DNA from: Bedellia somnulentella
Lineage: Eukaryota; Arthropoda; Insecta; Lepidoptera; Bedelliidae
Assembly (NCBI GenBank): GCA_963576735.1
Contig: OY755175.1
Coordinates: forward strand, 14,896,401-14,960,400
DNA: 64,000 bases
Direction: 5' to 3'
The translations under genes were made by a program, and so were the position numbers. This document shows positions 44,090-56,515 of this stretch, one piece after another; position 1 is the first letter of the stretch; the number at the start of each line of letters is the position of its first letter. The notes below the pieces were generated by a model. It saw only the letters and a list, made by a program, of their open reading frames with translations. It ran no database searches and was not told the origin of the DNA.

Positions 44090-44335
44090 TATATACATAC
44101 ATACTCACAGCTATAAATCCCTAGAAGGGGTAACCAGAGCTTTGGAATAAGAAACTCGTTAGCCACTTTTGGAAGTTGTGTGGGGATAAGATTGTAAAAC
44201 GAAGGTTTTTGGTGATTCGTCTCCAACCGCGTCGCCTTAATATCACTTATAAAGCCCCAATACCCTTAGCCGCCTCTTACGAACACCCACGGAAAGAAAT
44301 GGGGTAGTGCTATTCTAAGTAGATACACAGCTAAC
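44090..44335 (-). repeat. family A repeat
   Basis: 'catactcacagctataaatcc', 'ctccaaccgcgtcgcc' and 'gtgctattctaag'. Confidence 0.88.
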
Positions 44336-44945
44336 ATAACATAATTTATGGTTATTATCACTTTGCTACAACTTTAAAGAAACGCGATGGTATAGTTAAA
44401 GAATTTTTGAAAAGAAGCTGATTTGATACAATATGGCATCCGAAATGCAGATGTAAAAGTCAGTGTCATTTAATCCAGAAGCATCGACAAAACTATTTAT
44501 CAATATTGTGTATATAAATATATGTATTTAATATTATTATTTAATATTCTATGGAGAGATGTTTCAGGATGGTTACAGAAAGCTTGGTTTAAAATCACGG
44601 GAAATATAGCCTAAACGTTGAGTGTACTCGTCACTGAATTAAAATACTTGCCATATAATATTTTCACACGATTAAAAGACAGTTTCGTTTTTACTAGGTA
44701 AAGCTCATTTAAATAATTGTAAAGTCATAAAAAAATAATGCGATTTATACCTATTTGAACTGAAGTTATCTAATTACATACATGCGAGATAATTATTAGT
44801 ATGGGTGCTTAACAGTTGATGATATAACTAAGTACAGTTTTGATAATGAGAAGGTTTTGCTTTTTTTCGTTAGCTTGCACTACCTAATGACTTCCTGTGT
44901 GTCGTATGTGGTTACTGGGATCTTTGGGTTTTTAACTCATTGGTT

Positions 44946-45201
44946 GTCGTGAAGTGTCGGTTTAGAATAGCACTACCCCATTTCTTCCGGTGGGTGTACG
45001 TAAGAGACGACTAACGGTATGGGGCTATTAAGGGATTTTTGGGCGATGCGGTTGGAGAACCATCACCAACATCCTTTATTTTGCCATCTTTTCCCCACTA
45101 AACTTTTCAAAAGTGGCTGAGGAACTTCTAGTTCCTTAGCTCTGGCTACCCCTTCTAGGGATTTATAGCCGTGAGTATATGTATGTATGTATGTATGTAT
45201 G
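44946..45201 (+). repeat. family A repeat, full length
   Basis: 'gaagtgtcggtttagaatagc' to 'gccgtgagtatatg' with (TATG)n. Confidence 0.9.
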
Positions 45202-45529
45202 GTTGGTGATGTGACTGGAATCACATCCGCATCTATTGATCTATCCTTTATTTGACTATTTTATTAACTAATAATAATTTGTAACCAACTGGACTTATAC
45301 TTGCTTTTACGTAATGATGCGAAAAATACCATTCAGTGGTTGACTTCTTCGAAACATCTGTGATGAGGATTTTTTATTTAATTATTAGCATGTCGAATTT
45401 GCGCACTCAATATTCGTTTAATTTTAAAGCGGCTATCTGATGCCATTATCAATATAGAGCAAAACTGAAGAACAAAGTTACGTGTGTTATATGGAAACTC
45501 CCTACAAATATATTGTATTTATTATATTG

Positions 45530-45690
45530 TACATACATACATACATATACTCACGTCCGTAAATCCCAAAAAGTGGTTGCCAGAGCTTCAGAGCTAGAAA
45601 CTCCTCAGCCGCATTTGGAAGTTAATATTGGAGAAGATGGAAAAAATAAAGTATCGTTGGTGATAGGTCTCCAACCGCATTATCCAACCG
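45530..45690 (-). repeat. family A 3' part
   Basis: (CATA)n, 'tatactcacgtccgtaaatcc' and 'ggtctccaaccgcattatcc'; the 5' part is missing. Confidence 0.8.
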
Positions 45691-45804
45691 ATTTAAAACC
45701 GTGAGTTAGCGTGAGTTAACTTGAGATTTACAGTCGTGAACGAAAAAATGAATGCACAATTGCGCATGACTAGAACTAATAAAAAGGATAAGGATCTTAA
45801 AGAG

Positions 45805-45955
45805 ACGGCGAAAGGCCTGCCCCCTATCACGTGAGTACACTACCCAAGCAAAACGTGGGTTCTCTGAACACCAGGTGATAATGTTACTCGATGTTCAGAA
45901 GTACTAGTACCTCTACCAATCACTTCGGGGATATTTGGCGTGAACGTTTGAGTCT
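45805..45955 (+). repeat. SINE D 3' part
   Basis: 'ggcgaaaggcctgccccc' to 'ccaatcacttcggggat' and 'ggcgtgaacgtttgagt'. Confidence 0.8.
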
Positions 45956-46239
45956 TGAGCCTTGATCCTAAAGAAAAAAACATTTATTTTCGATAAATTA
46001 TATGTTTCTAGCAACTTAAATATAAATGCATAAAAATAAATATTGATTCGCAGATTAGATCCTTGCTTGCTGAGCATTTGAATTGGAACTGACAATACAG
46101 TTCCAATTAAATTTTCTGTTAAGTTTTAACTTTTAAGAATTGACGTTTGATAAGTAACATCCGGCAAAAGTATTAGTAAAAGTATTATTATTGCAAAGTA
46201 TTATTGCAGCAAATATAGAGCAAATAGTAGAGACACTTG

Positions 46240-46560
46240 GCTTTATATTATCTCTATGGCAAATGCCTAGCCCGATGGGAAATAATGGCTCGAGTATATG
46301 TGTGTATACCTATATATGTAAAGAGCAAATGTAGATGTTAATGCCAGTAGAGGACGACCACGGAGGACACATTTAGATCAACTAGAGAATGTGCTCAAAA
46401 TGGCAGGAGTCCTAAGTCTAAAAAGTAAAAGAGCAGCAGTGAAAAGATTGATGAATATAGATGAAGCGTGTCAGTTTATTTAAGGTTTTCCAGGATCGTA
46501 CAAAGTGGCGATCGATAGTCTCTGTCTACCCCAAAAGAAACAAAGAATATATGTAAGTAT
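46240..46560 (+). mobile_element. family B RTE-like LINE 3' ends, two overlapping pieces
   Basis: A tail at 46250-46310 ('cctagcccgatgggaaataatgg') is followed by a coding tail reading ASRGRPRRTHLDQLENVLK and RAAVKRLMNIDEA, then 'ccaggatcgtacaaagtgg' and 'gtctaccccaaaagaaa'. Confidence 0.8.
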
Positions 46561-47369
46561 GTAACTAACAATACAGCTAAGTATATAAAAAGTTTTGTAC
46601 AAAACATTAGCAATTAAATCCGAGCTTTGACAGCAATTAAGCACATGACGTGTGACCCACTGCGCGCACAACGGGAAACAATAAAGAAAATTGGGTACAC
46701 AAGAGATAATATCATCGATGGATTCAAGGCCATTGATCACTCATATGATCGTGCCTCGTAAGTAATAAATGGTTATGCAATCGATGGAATAATGATGTGT
46801 AATTTACAAAGGTGTCGGCGCAAAAACAGTCAGTTTTACAAATGAGATGGTTGTTGGGATCTCCTCGTAACATTTTACACGTGAAAATTGAAACTCGTCA
46901 TTTATGTTTTACATGAGTAGTAAGAAACTGACATATTTCTTATACAAAATCCGTCAGTATCTCACTTAAATAAATAAATTAAAAGATTTTCTCTCACACG
47001 ACATACTCGCTCTCACACGCCTCGCGCAACAGGGGCTGGAGATGTGGTCAATCAGGAGATTTTGGTACAGGTATTTAGATTTGGTACAGGCTACTTATCT
47101 CAGCTCCCAACAAATAAAGCTGTGTGTGTTTTTAGACCGGAGCTATTTTATTTATTTAATAGCTGTGGATCGTCTTGATTTTGCAGAAGAATTTAAGTTT
47201 AAGTTGAATAAAAGTTACTCCTTACATCAGCTATCATCGAGTGAAAGTTCCGTCAAAATCGTTTCAGCTTTTTCAGTGATCATCCGGAACAAAAAGACAG
47301 TCAGATTAGGAGACCAACGTACATTTAAAAAAATGCTGATTTCGTAAATGTAACGTGTGTGCACATGCA

Positions 47370-47960
47370 TTGAGTTAAAAGACCGGTCTCAAAGACGATG
47401 ACGATATAGATAGGGAACGGAGGGCGTTGTCGGTGAGGGCGAACATGGTGGCCCGCAGGTTTGCCAGGTGCTCTAAGGAAGTTAAAATATCTTTATTCCG
47501 AGCCTACTGCACATCTTTCTATACCTGCAGCCTGTGGGCTAACTATACGCAAAAAGCCTACAACGCTCTCCGTGTCCAATACAACAATGCGTTCCGGATG
47601 CTGTTGGGTCTGTCCCGGTACTGTAGTGCATCAGGTATGTTTGCTGAAGCCCGGGTCGACTGCTTTTTTGCCACGATGCGTAAGAGATGTGCATCCCTGG
47701 TGTGCAGGGTGAGGGCCAGCACCAACAGTATCCTGAACATGATCGCAGGCAGACTGGACTGTCCATATGTGGGTCGCTGCTGTCTTCTGTCCCATGGCAT
47801 TTGACGGTGGTGACTCACTGACAGTATTTTGTAATATTTTTTGTAAATAGTTTGTAAATATACCTAGACATAAGTTACTAATATAGTTTTTCATAAGTGT
47901 TTTAACTAACCAATGGGTCCCTGTAACCTGAATAAATAGATAAATGAAAAAAATAAAATA
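47370..47960 (+). mobile_element. non-LTR retrotransposon 3' end
   Basis: An open frame (47427-47804, readable from about 47380) gives IDRERRALSVRANMVARRF, RYCSASGMFAEARVDCFFAT and RLDCPYVGRCC, the C-terminal, Cys-containing tail of a second LINE class. A 3' UTR and an AAATAAA-rich tail follow to about 47960. The reverse-transcriptase core is absent (5' truncation). Confidence 0.8.
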
Positions 47961-48132
47961 AATAAATAAAAGCTGTTATTGCAATTAGACACTCAACTTT
48001 TGTGTATTTCTAACACTAATACCTAAATGAACAGCCGCGTTTCAATACAAATTAAAATATACGAGATGAAATGAAATGTATAATCAAAGAATATTCTTGT
48101 GACATATAATCATCATCGGTATATACATAAAC

Positions 48133-48315
48133 TGTGTAGTATCGGCTTAGAATAGCACTAAGCTTTTACGTGATTTTTGGGCGATGTTATTGGAGACCCA
48201 TGTTTTATAATCTTTTCCCTACTCATCTCCAAAAAGTGGCTGAAGAATTTCAAATTGAGAAGCTCTGGATACACTTTCTTGAAATTTACAGCCGTGTGTA
48301 TATGTATATATTTAT
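48133..48315 (+). repeat. family A repeat with internal deletion
   Basis: 'ctgtgtagtatcggcttagaa' to 'gccgtgtgtatatg'. About 50 bp around the 'cccatttcttcc...gcgac' region is missing. Confidence 0.85.
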
Positions 48316-48539
48316 ATACTAAACTTATTTAATTTATTAGACTTTATCTTCACAGAATACCATTAAATCCAATGTTGTGTAAAACTCATACATTATATTA
48401 GTGGGTAACCCAACAGCACAGGTGAGCTCGGTTCAGCTGGCTCTTCCCTTGTTTTTATACGCGTATAAAGAGAAAGTAGAAAGAATAGTTTGTTGGGAAT
48501 TATTGGGAAGGCTACTTTCAGAAATAAGACCTATATTAC

Positions 48540-48786
48540 AATACATACATAAACTCACGGCTATAAATCCCTAGAAGGGGTAGCCAGAGCTAAGGAATTA
48601 GGAATTCCTCAGCCACTTTTGGAAAATTGAGTAGGGAAAAGGTGGTAAAGTATAGGTTGTTGGTGATGGGTCTCCAACCGCATCGCCCAAAAATTCCTTA
48701 AAAGCCCCAATACCGTTAGTCGCCTCTGACGTACACCCATCTGTAGAAACGGGTAGTGCTATTCTAAGCCGAAACTACACGGCGAA
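48540..48786 (-). repeat. family A repeat
   Basis: 'aaactcacggctataaatcc' to 'tattctaagccgaaactac'. Confidence 0.9.
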
Positions 48787-49319
48787 CCAATATTACACCA
48801 CGCTAAATATCACAGGCAGTCAGCAGTAATCGTGGTAGAATATCCTTGCAAACCTTTTTTTTTCTAAAAATCTATTATTGAACCGTGTACGGTTGGTTTT
48901 CGAACGGACCTTACTCATTTGGCAGTAGGCAACTAAAAAGCATATCTTGTAGAAGTAACACAAGTGTTAGGTTTTAGTCACGGTCCGCATCTATTTAGAC
49001 TTGTACTGTCTTTTCAAATATTTAGTCAGCGTTTTCTATTTTGGTGTCCTTCAGAAAGGCATGCACTCTGTAATATATTCACTAATAAAGAGAAAGTAAC
49101 ATTGAGGTTCTCTGTTTTGATTGTCGAACATTTGTTCCTCTTTACGAACAAATTTAGTCATTATAAGTTGCAAGAATCTGGAAATTTTTTACGGACAGTT
49201 TTATGTGCTGTCTGTGTGTTTTGGGAACTATCTCATGTGTTAACGTCAGCGTCAGTTTATATAAAACCAGACTCAAACATTCATGCCGTAAATCACCGAA
49301 GGAGTGCCAATCAAGCAAC
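48787..49319. other. unassigned sequence
   Basis: A 129-codon + frame at 48964-49353 has no recognisable motif and reads into SINE D; not treated as a gene. Confidence 0.4.
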
Positions 49320-49530
49320 CAAACAGGTACCAATATTCCTGAACATCACGTGACATTGTCACCTGGAGTTCAGAGTACCCATATTTCGCTTGGATAGTGT
49401 ACTCACGTGATAGGGGGCAGGCCTATCGCCGTTTTGTACGAATACACTGTCACCTGACTAATTACAACTTAGCCATGTGGGTTTCCTCACGATGTTTTTT
49501 CTCATCGTTAACAACCATGATAAATTGATA
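49320..49530 (-). repeat. SINE D 3' half
   Basis: 'atgtgggtttcctcacgatg', 'cctatcgccgttttgtacg' and 'gaacatcacgtgac' in reverse order. Confidence 0.8.
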
Positions 49531-49579
49531 ATAAATTAAAATTATATTTTGAAAATAAATAATTATATTTTAGAAAATA

Positions 49580-49765
49580 CCGTGTAGTGCCGGCTTACAA
49601 TTATGTCTTCCATTCTTCTATGTTCACGCCTCCCGCACTACGGGCAACCCTTTTGGGAGGCAGTGCATTGTAATTTTATTTTATATTGTGGTTATTATTT
49701 GGATCCAAGATTTTTTTTTCTTAAGAAAAGACAAATTGGTGTAGGCCCGACTCGGGATTCGTCGG
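49580..49765. repeat. scraps of family A and SINE D
   Basis: 49580-49600 is a family A start (+); 49722-49765 is the SINE D head in reverse ('aaaagacaaattggtgtaggcc'). Confidence 0.55.
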
Positions 49766-50212
49766 TCGTTAAAACCATTATTATATATTATACAACTAAA
49801 ATATAACATTTGCATTATGCAGAAATTTTGGTATATAAATTACTTATTATCGATCTCGATTTGAAGAGTAAGACCTTCTGTATTCGTTTAGCGCTGGAAG
49901 ATGGCAGAAAGCTTGGAAACTTCACTTTAAAAACTCAAGTCAATCATTAAGACGACGACAAAAAGTCAAGTAATGTGACGAATACTCAAACTGCTATGGC
50001 TTCAGGTTAGCTTCACAAATTTAGTCACAGGATTATTTTACAAAAATACATACAGAGGCATCTATGAGAGGCATAAAAAAGTATGTTCTAAAACAAATTA
50101 GTGCCTTTGTTTTACTATTCATCGGATTGAGCATACCTTTTTATGTCTCTCTAGGATTGTAACTCAATATCACTATTTTTGAGTTGAGCCTCTTTCGTTC
50201 TGAGAGTGCGAC

Positions 50213-50440
50213 ATATACTCTCGGCTTAATCTCAAAAAGGAATAAGCCGAGCTTCAAAATTAAATATGCTTCAGCGACTTTTAGAAGCTGAGTGGGAAAG
50301 TGATTGTAAAAAAAGTATGGTTGCTGATAGCTATATAGTCACATTGCCCAACAATCGCCTAAAAAGCCCCAATACCTTAAGTCGCCTCTTGCGACACCCG
50401 CGGGAAGATGTGAGTTAGGGCTATAGAGCCGACACTACAA
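50213..50440 (-). repeat. family A repeat, diverged
   Basis: 'tatactctcggcttaatc', 'cacattgcccaacaatcgcc', 'aagtcgcctcttgcgacacc' and 'gagccgacactac'. Confidence 0.8.
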
Positions 50441-52111
50441 AGCTTCTTCTTCTTGAGCTAATAAAACTTACATTAATCCTTAAAATTATAAAATCAAATC
50501 TTGCTAATAGTGCGAAACTAAATCGTATCGAAATATCATGCTGTAAATACTGTACTGATGTATTAGGATATCTAAGATTGTTAAAATTGCAAGCAATAAA
50601 TACCATATAAAGATTTATCGCTTTATAAAGGATGCGACACATGTAATTTTATAGTTTTTCTTAAAACGTACGCGATGACATACCGCCGCATCCTATTATG
50701 GAATTTCCGCGTAATTGAAATAGGTCTTCGTATCATCACGGTGTGTTAATAAAAAGTACTGAGAACAGATGTTAATATGTCCTTTTATTATATTATCTGT
50801 GCTTTTACTATGTTCCGTGACTTTCGATATAGGACCCCCAAACAATATGATAGACAAAAAATAGTACATCTTTATATCAGCAGAATTTTTTATTTGTACC
50901 TATTTTTGCTCTTGAATACGTAGGTTATACAAACTCTGCATAAAGTCGAGATGATTCCACCTGCCTTTAACGACCATAAACACCAACTAACCCTGAAGAA
51001 AAACCCAGGACATACTTATAAATGTATCATCAATCGCACATCCCACGCTAGCAGCCTTAATGAAGTAATAAAGATAGATTCCATCCAAAAAGGTTAACAT
51101 GCAAACATATAATACTTATTTTCGGATGTCGGAATTAGGATGACACTAAAATCGGTAAGAAAGTCAAGACCATTTACTCGACCACCACTGCTAAAATATA
51201 AAAAAAAAATGGCGTCGAAACTAAAAGTGATTCAATAAAAGGTATATGATACATAATGGTTTAGCTTCTGAAAATAACTACTACAATTATTGTATGCAGA
51301 ATCCGTATATCGAAGATGAATTTCAGATAACAGTTAAAAAAATAAAATTATGATGTGTTATATGCTAAGTATTTAAAAATATTTCATTTTGAACAAAGTT
51401 TAATTGCAAATTCCATGCGATATTTTTTTCGCTCGATTATCTTTCATTTTAAAAATTATGATTTATTTGTCAGTTTAGTTCTTAGCTGTTAGTGTGCGGG
51501 AGATGGAAATAAACTTTTGTATACTCAATTTATTTATATTGTGATTTTTGGGAGGAATTTAGGAGTAAGACAATAGTTAAACCGGCACACCATTTTGTCG
51601 TTACGACTACAAAATTTTGTAAAAGATGAAGGTATTTGTAGGGTTTATAATACTTCCGTAAAAACTAGGACTCTAAACTTTATAACCCAAAAGAAGTAGT
51701 AGATAATCTACTAGTAGCTCCATTTCTGGGGAAGTATGACCACGGGATATGGCACTCGCCACTCATATCACTTCTCATTAGAGTATGTATGTCTACATGT
51801 TTAGTCAGTGTAATTGTATGTAATTATATGTTTAGTCAGTGTTGTCGTTAAGGTAATATAATAAAACAATGTCGTGTACGCCTTTAAGGGTTTTCACAAC
51901 TAAATTTTTATTAATGTAAAATTAACAACTATTATGTATGTTGTGTTAACTGCCGGTGTGCCTTATTTAAATAAATAAATATATGTAGTAGTACATTTCC
52001 TTATTAATTACGTTAAGTGCGAATTTCGTATTAAGACTAAATATCACCACTTTGTCAATTTAATCTTATTTTAAAAGGTTGTGTCGCCCGCTGACACAAA
52101 ACAGAGAACAT
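50441..52111. other. unassigned AT-rich sequence
   Basis: No gene. A duplicated 'tatgtttagtcagtg' (about 51795 and 51828) and short facing GGCACACC/GGTGTGCC words near 51585 and 51955 are the only structures seen. Confidence 0.4.
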
Positions 52112-52345
52112 ACTGTGACTGTGGCTTAGAATGTACCCACGGGCGTCGTAAGAGGCTTCTGAGGGTATGGGGTTTTTAAGAGGTTTTTTGGCGATGCGGT
52201 TGGAGACCCATCACCAACGATACTTTATTTCTACCATCTCCTCCCCTATCAACTTCCAAATATGGCTGAGGAGCTTCTAGCTCTAAAGCTCTGCCTACCC
52301 CTTTTTGGGATTTATAGCTGTGAGTATCTGTATGTATGTATTTAA
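52112..52345 (+). repeat. family A repeat
   Basis: 'gactgtggcttagaatgtac' to 'agctgtgagtatctgtatg'. Confidence 0.85.
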
Positions 52346-52664
52346 GAATGAAAGGTTAAAAATCCTCGCTTGGTTTGGCTCGGCTCTTGGTTTTGAATAT
52401 AATATGCACAACTTCAGTCTACATATTTTATAGTAAACAACATCTATAAATCTATTTGGCTGTGATAACTGATAATACCTAGTATCTTATCACGTAGCCA
52501 CTAGCCGCTAAGCAACTGACTAGGATTGCCTCAATATGCAGCAAGCAAAGCAACCTCTTGCCAATACGATCGCAGCCTTGTTAAGTAATTTAAGGACTTT
52601 GCCGTATACAAACTAGTTAAAATGTAGCTTAATTAGTGATTCTGCAGATTACTTAGTAGATTTT

Positions 52665-52745
52665 TTCTAATAAATAAAGAATAGAAAAATTCGACAACAG
52701 CGGGGATTGAACTCACGACCTCCGGGTATACGCCCTGTACGGTTA
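52665..52745 (-). repeat. SINE C fragment
   Basis: 'taataaataaagaatagaaa', then 'cggggattgaactcacgacctccgggtatacgccc'-type sequence. Confidence 0.65.
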
Positions 52746-53828
52746 TCCTTTATTTTTACTTACTATATGTAGACGTTTTTTTTATACGAAATTAAACTAA
52801 TATAGCCCAGCCCTTATTCTGTCTCACTGATTTAAGCACTTTAAAGCTAACACAAGAGCTTAATGAAATTACCATACAACATCTCGAATGTATGTCCAAT
52901 ACATGATTCTAATCCATGCCTCATATCTTCTGTTTAATCACACTGAAGTGGAATTACAAAACCATTGATATCATAACCATTTGTCATAATACAACAAGTT
53001 CACATACTTCATATCAAAACGACGAAATGCGTGTTCATTGTTAATAGAGTTACATTGGCTAATACGCTGGTGATGGAAAGCCCTGGTAATGGTAAACGAC
53101 ATGTAGAACACGATGATGACATCCACAAATAGTGTGGTCTCGAGACAAGCATCACCTTGTTTTATTTGAATATTACCATTATGGTTCGGTATTGCATACG
53201 CATTGTTGTAACTCGCTGGGAACATTTTTATTTGTCTTTTGTTATGCGCTGCGGTGTTTCTACATTAACTTTTCGTTGGTATCAATCTGTTTGTTTTCGA
53301 ATTGCACTTTGTGTTAGTAAACATTTCTTATTTTGAAATGAATGAATTTTTCATCTACAACAATGAGTAAAATAAACAGTGAGAACACGAATTGTAACAA
53401 GTATGTTTTATGTGCACCTATTTATTTTGTACTATAAGAATCCTGTGATCGGAATTGGATGATAACTTCAATAAAACCTTATATAATACAAATAATATTC
53501 AAGAAAAACAAAATTAATCTATTCTTAATTTGACCACAGCATTGGCGATAAATAAAGTGCATGTATTATAATACTTAACATATAGGTCCTTACTACGTAA
53601 ATGTACTTCACAAGACAAAAAGTGGGTAGGTACGCTGAGCAACAGGTGACCAAAATATCACGTAAACATATACGGACTAAGCATGATCAAGTTAGCCCCT
53701 ATTGTATCATTCAGGGAAGGAAAAAACAAAATATAAAGAAATCTTGAAAAAGCCGTTTTTAATAATATTTAGGCCTTAAATATTCGATAAATTCATTTAA
53801 TCTGGGAGTCATTCTACGTACATAAAAT
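52746..53828. other. unassigned sequence
   Basis: No gene or confident repeat; a possible SINE D scrap lies at about 53605-53655. Confidence 0.4.
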
Positions 53829-53853
53829 ATGTATATATATATATATATATATC
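53829..53853. repeat. (TA)n microsatellite
   Basis: Eleven or so TA units in a row. Confidence 0.9.
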
Positions 53854-53924
53854 GTACATAATGTGACCCTTCGAGCTACTTTGCACTGAAACGTCAGAGG
53901 TAAAGCCATCTTGTACTTACATTA

Positions 53925-54150
53925 TATACACACATATACTCACGGCTATTAATCCCAAAAAGGGGTAGACAGAGCTTCCAAGCTAGAAACTCGGAAGTTG
54001 ATAGGGGACAAAATAGTAGGATAAACACAAACTTAGTACTCTCTAACTCAAACTCGGTACTCTTATTCTCGGTACTCTCGGTATTCTATGAGGATAAAGT
54101 ATTGGTTGGTGATGGGTCTCGAACCGCATTGCCCAAAAACCACTTAAAAA
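53925..54150 (-). repeat. family A repeat with internal tandem insert
   Basis: 'tatactcacggctattaatcc' to 'accgcattgcccaaaaacc'. An extra segment at about 54020-54085 has imperfect repeats of 'cggtactct'. Confidence 0.8.
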
Positions 54151-54689
54151 ACCTTACCTTTGTACTTGTTCGATTTTCATACCTGGTATTAATAATACCA
54201 AATTTTTGTCGCTACGGAGGGTTCTGCAAAAATTGTTCTAACGCACAAATAGTATTACTCGAAGAAGTTCTCCTTCGTCCGTCACCCCTTCCGGGATGTA
54301 TGCTGTCAAAAGTATCTCAGATAACAAATATCTTTTGAATGAGCTCACCAATTGTTACTTGCAAATAAATAAATATGGCTACTCAAACCATATCGTTGAC
54401 TGTTAGTTATTAGATCGAGTCAGAAGGCGAAGCTCTCACGATAAAGTAATAGTAGATAATTATTTCACTGTATTTACATAAATATTACTCAGTGAGATAC
54501 AGGCAAAGCAGTCTTCATTTTTGTGCTAATCACCATCTAAAGCAACTCCTGCAGATGATATACCTATGCATTGTAGATTTAACCTCGTTTCATAAGATAA
54601 TGCATGCTGGATTATCTAATTATTCGAAAATTGAATGATTCCGTGATTTCGAGGGCACGTTAAGTCGCCGTGATACCTCAGTATCCACC

Positions 54690-55110
54690 GTAATAGCTCA
54701 GTGGGTTCTACCCACCACCACTTATTGTACAAACGATGAGGGTTCAAATCCCGGATTGGGCCTACCCCAATTTGTCTTTTCTAAAAGTCATATGTGTGCT
54801 AATAAATAAAGGAAAGAAAAATTTCGACCAAGGCGGGAATCGAACCCGCGACCTCGGGTATACGCCCTGACGGCGACGCTCAATTGGCAGAGCGTCGGGG
54901 CGTATACCCGAGGTCGCGGGTTCGATTCCACCCTGTGTCGAAATTTTTCTTTCCTTTATTTATTCTTTATTTATTAGTAATAATCCCCACATGAGGTTTT
55001 CATGAACAAAAAGATTTAAAATCATATGTGTGGTTAATTTATCATGGTTTTTAACAACGACACCGTTAACGGTGAGGGAGTTGTACTTACGGCGTGAGCG
55101 TTTGAGGTCA
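54690..55110 (+). repeat. SINE D, interrupted by SINE C
   Basis: The head 'accgtaatagctcagtgggtt' to 'gtcatatgtgtg' is cut at 54798 and resumes at 55022 with 'tcatatgtgtggttaattt', then 'ggtgaggg' and 'ggcgtgagcgtttgag'. Confidence 0.85.
54799..55021. mobile_element. SINE C head-to-head palindrome with target duplication
   Basis: Two tRNA-Tyr-like units face each other: 54799-54873 reads the SINE C end and B box in reverse; 54874-54985 reads the unit forward. The arms are about 75 bp and nearly identical. The insert is flanked by TCATATGTGTG at 54788-54798 and 55022-55032, and ends with the arm 'catgaacaaaaagattt'. Confidence 0.85.
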
Positions 55111-55594
55111 CCGTTACTATCACGTTAGTGGTCTTCAGTCTGCCAACCCGCGTTAAGCAGACGTTTCGGACTAGGGCCAAATCTACCTAACTCACCATCC
55201 TGAGTATCACATTTGAGTATTTGCCTATCGGCTCGAGCCCTTGCGTTGGGACATATATGGCTGTATTTGATGAATGAAATATTCTTTTCTTATAATTTTG
55301 AATGTTTTCTTTCATTATTTAGGTCCAAATCCTAACCTTGACGTGAAAGTTAAACTTATTTGCCAAAAGAGTTTCAACCGCATATGTTCTACAAAACCAT
55401 TTATAAAATAATGAGTAGAAAAGTACCGGATTATTCTCATACTTTCCATTTTAAGTACTACACGTAAAAAAATCGTTTACTCAGCTGCAGCCACGATACT
55501 CTTGGAAATTTGGTAACTGTATCGTCGCCGAAGTTGGGTGGGAGCGATTTCAGCTGGGGACAGCGAGTGGCCATAATTTATGCAGTACTCATTA
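55111..55594. other. unassigned sequence
   Basis: No gene or recognised repeat. Confidence 0.4.
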
Positions 55595-55965
55595 TTATAA
55601 CATAACATAACATAAACGTTCACGCCGCATATCCCCGAAGGGATTGGCAGAGGTACTAATACTTCTGAACATCACGTGACTTTGTCACCTGGTGTTCAGA
55701 GTACCGACGTTTTGCATGGACAGTGTACTCACGTGATAGGGGGCAGGCCTATCGCCGTTTTGTACGAATACACTGTCACATGACTAAGTTCAACTCAGCC
55801 ATGTGGGTTTCCTCACGATGTTTTCCCTCACCGTTAACAACCATGACAAACTAACCACACATATGTCTTTAGAAAAGACAAATTGGTGTAGGCCTGACCC
55901 AGGATTTGAACACTAGTCGTTTGCACGATAACCGAGTGTTCTACCCACTGGGCTATCACGGTTTT
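55595..55965 (-). repeat. SINE D, full length
   Basis: From the CATAA-rich tail and 'ccccgaagggattggcagagg' to the head 'gggctatcacggt'; B box 'ggatttgaacac' in reverse. Confidence 0.92.
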
Positions 55966-56394
55966 CTATTATTATTATTATACTCCAGTAATAAATAAAA
56001 ATTCAGTCGAAATAAGAACCTCTATTTTTTTAAGTCGGCTGTTAATAGTACAAACTGTTTTATCATCTGATTCCAATCCCAACATTACTAAACTAGCAAC
56101 CATAATTTAAATCTGTGTTGCACACAACAGCATCCACATATTTCCAACATACCAGCCCACCCAGGCAATATGCATGAAGAAACGTCAAATGTTAAGATCC
56201 ATATTTCTTATCGATATCCCGCATTAAATTGTGTAACTGTTGAGAATATGCAATCAAAAACTTAGAAACTTATATATATTTCTAAGAATCGGTTGACATT
56301 TCAAATTCAATTACTTTTGGAATATTAAGTAATCAAGTTTTTTTTATTAGTTTAAAGACCACATCAGTTAAAAAAAAATATGTTAATTTGTCAT

Positions 56395-56515
56395 GTTACC
56401 CCTATCACGTGAGTGCTCTGTCCAAACAAAATCTGGATACTCTGAACACGAGGTGAAATAAATGTCACATGATGTTAAGAAGAACTTTTGCCACCCCTTC
56501 GCGGGAAGAAAGTTT
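56395..56515 (+). repeat. SINE D 3' part, diverged
   Basis: 'cccctatcacgtgagtgctctgtcc', 'gaacacgaggtga' and 'tgccaccccttcgcggg'. Confidence 0.7.

Noticed and set aside
48964..49353. 129-aa plus-strand ORF
   Set aside because: Unrecognised content and its end lies in SINE D; likely chance.
54874..54945. tRNA-Tyr gene (also 31560-31625 and 38977-39050)
   Set aside because: The cloverleaf is only partly formed. The flanks are shared among copies and the copies end in SINE-type tails, so they are SINE heads.
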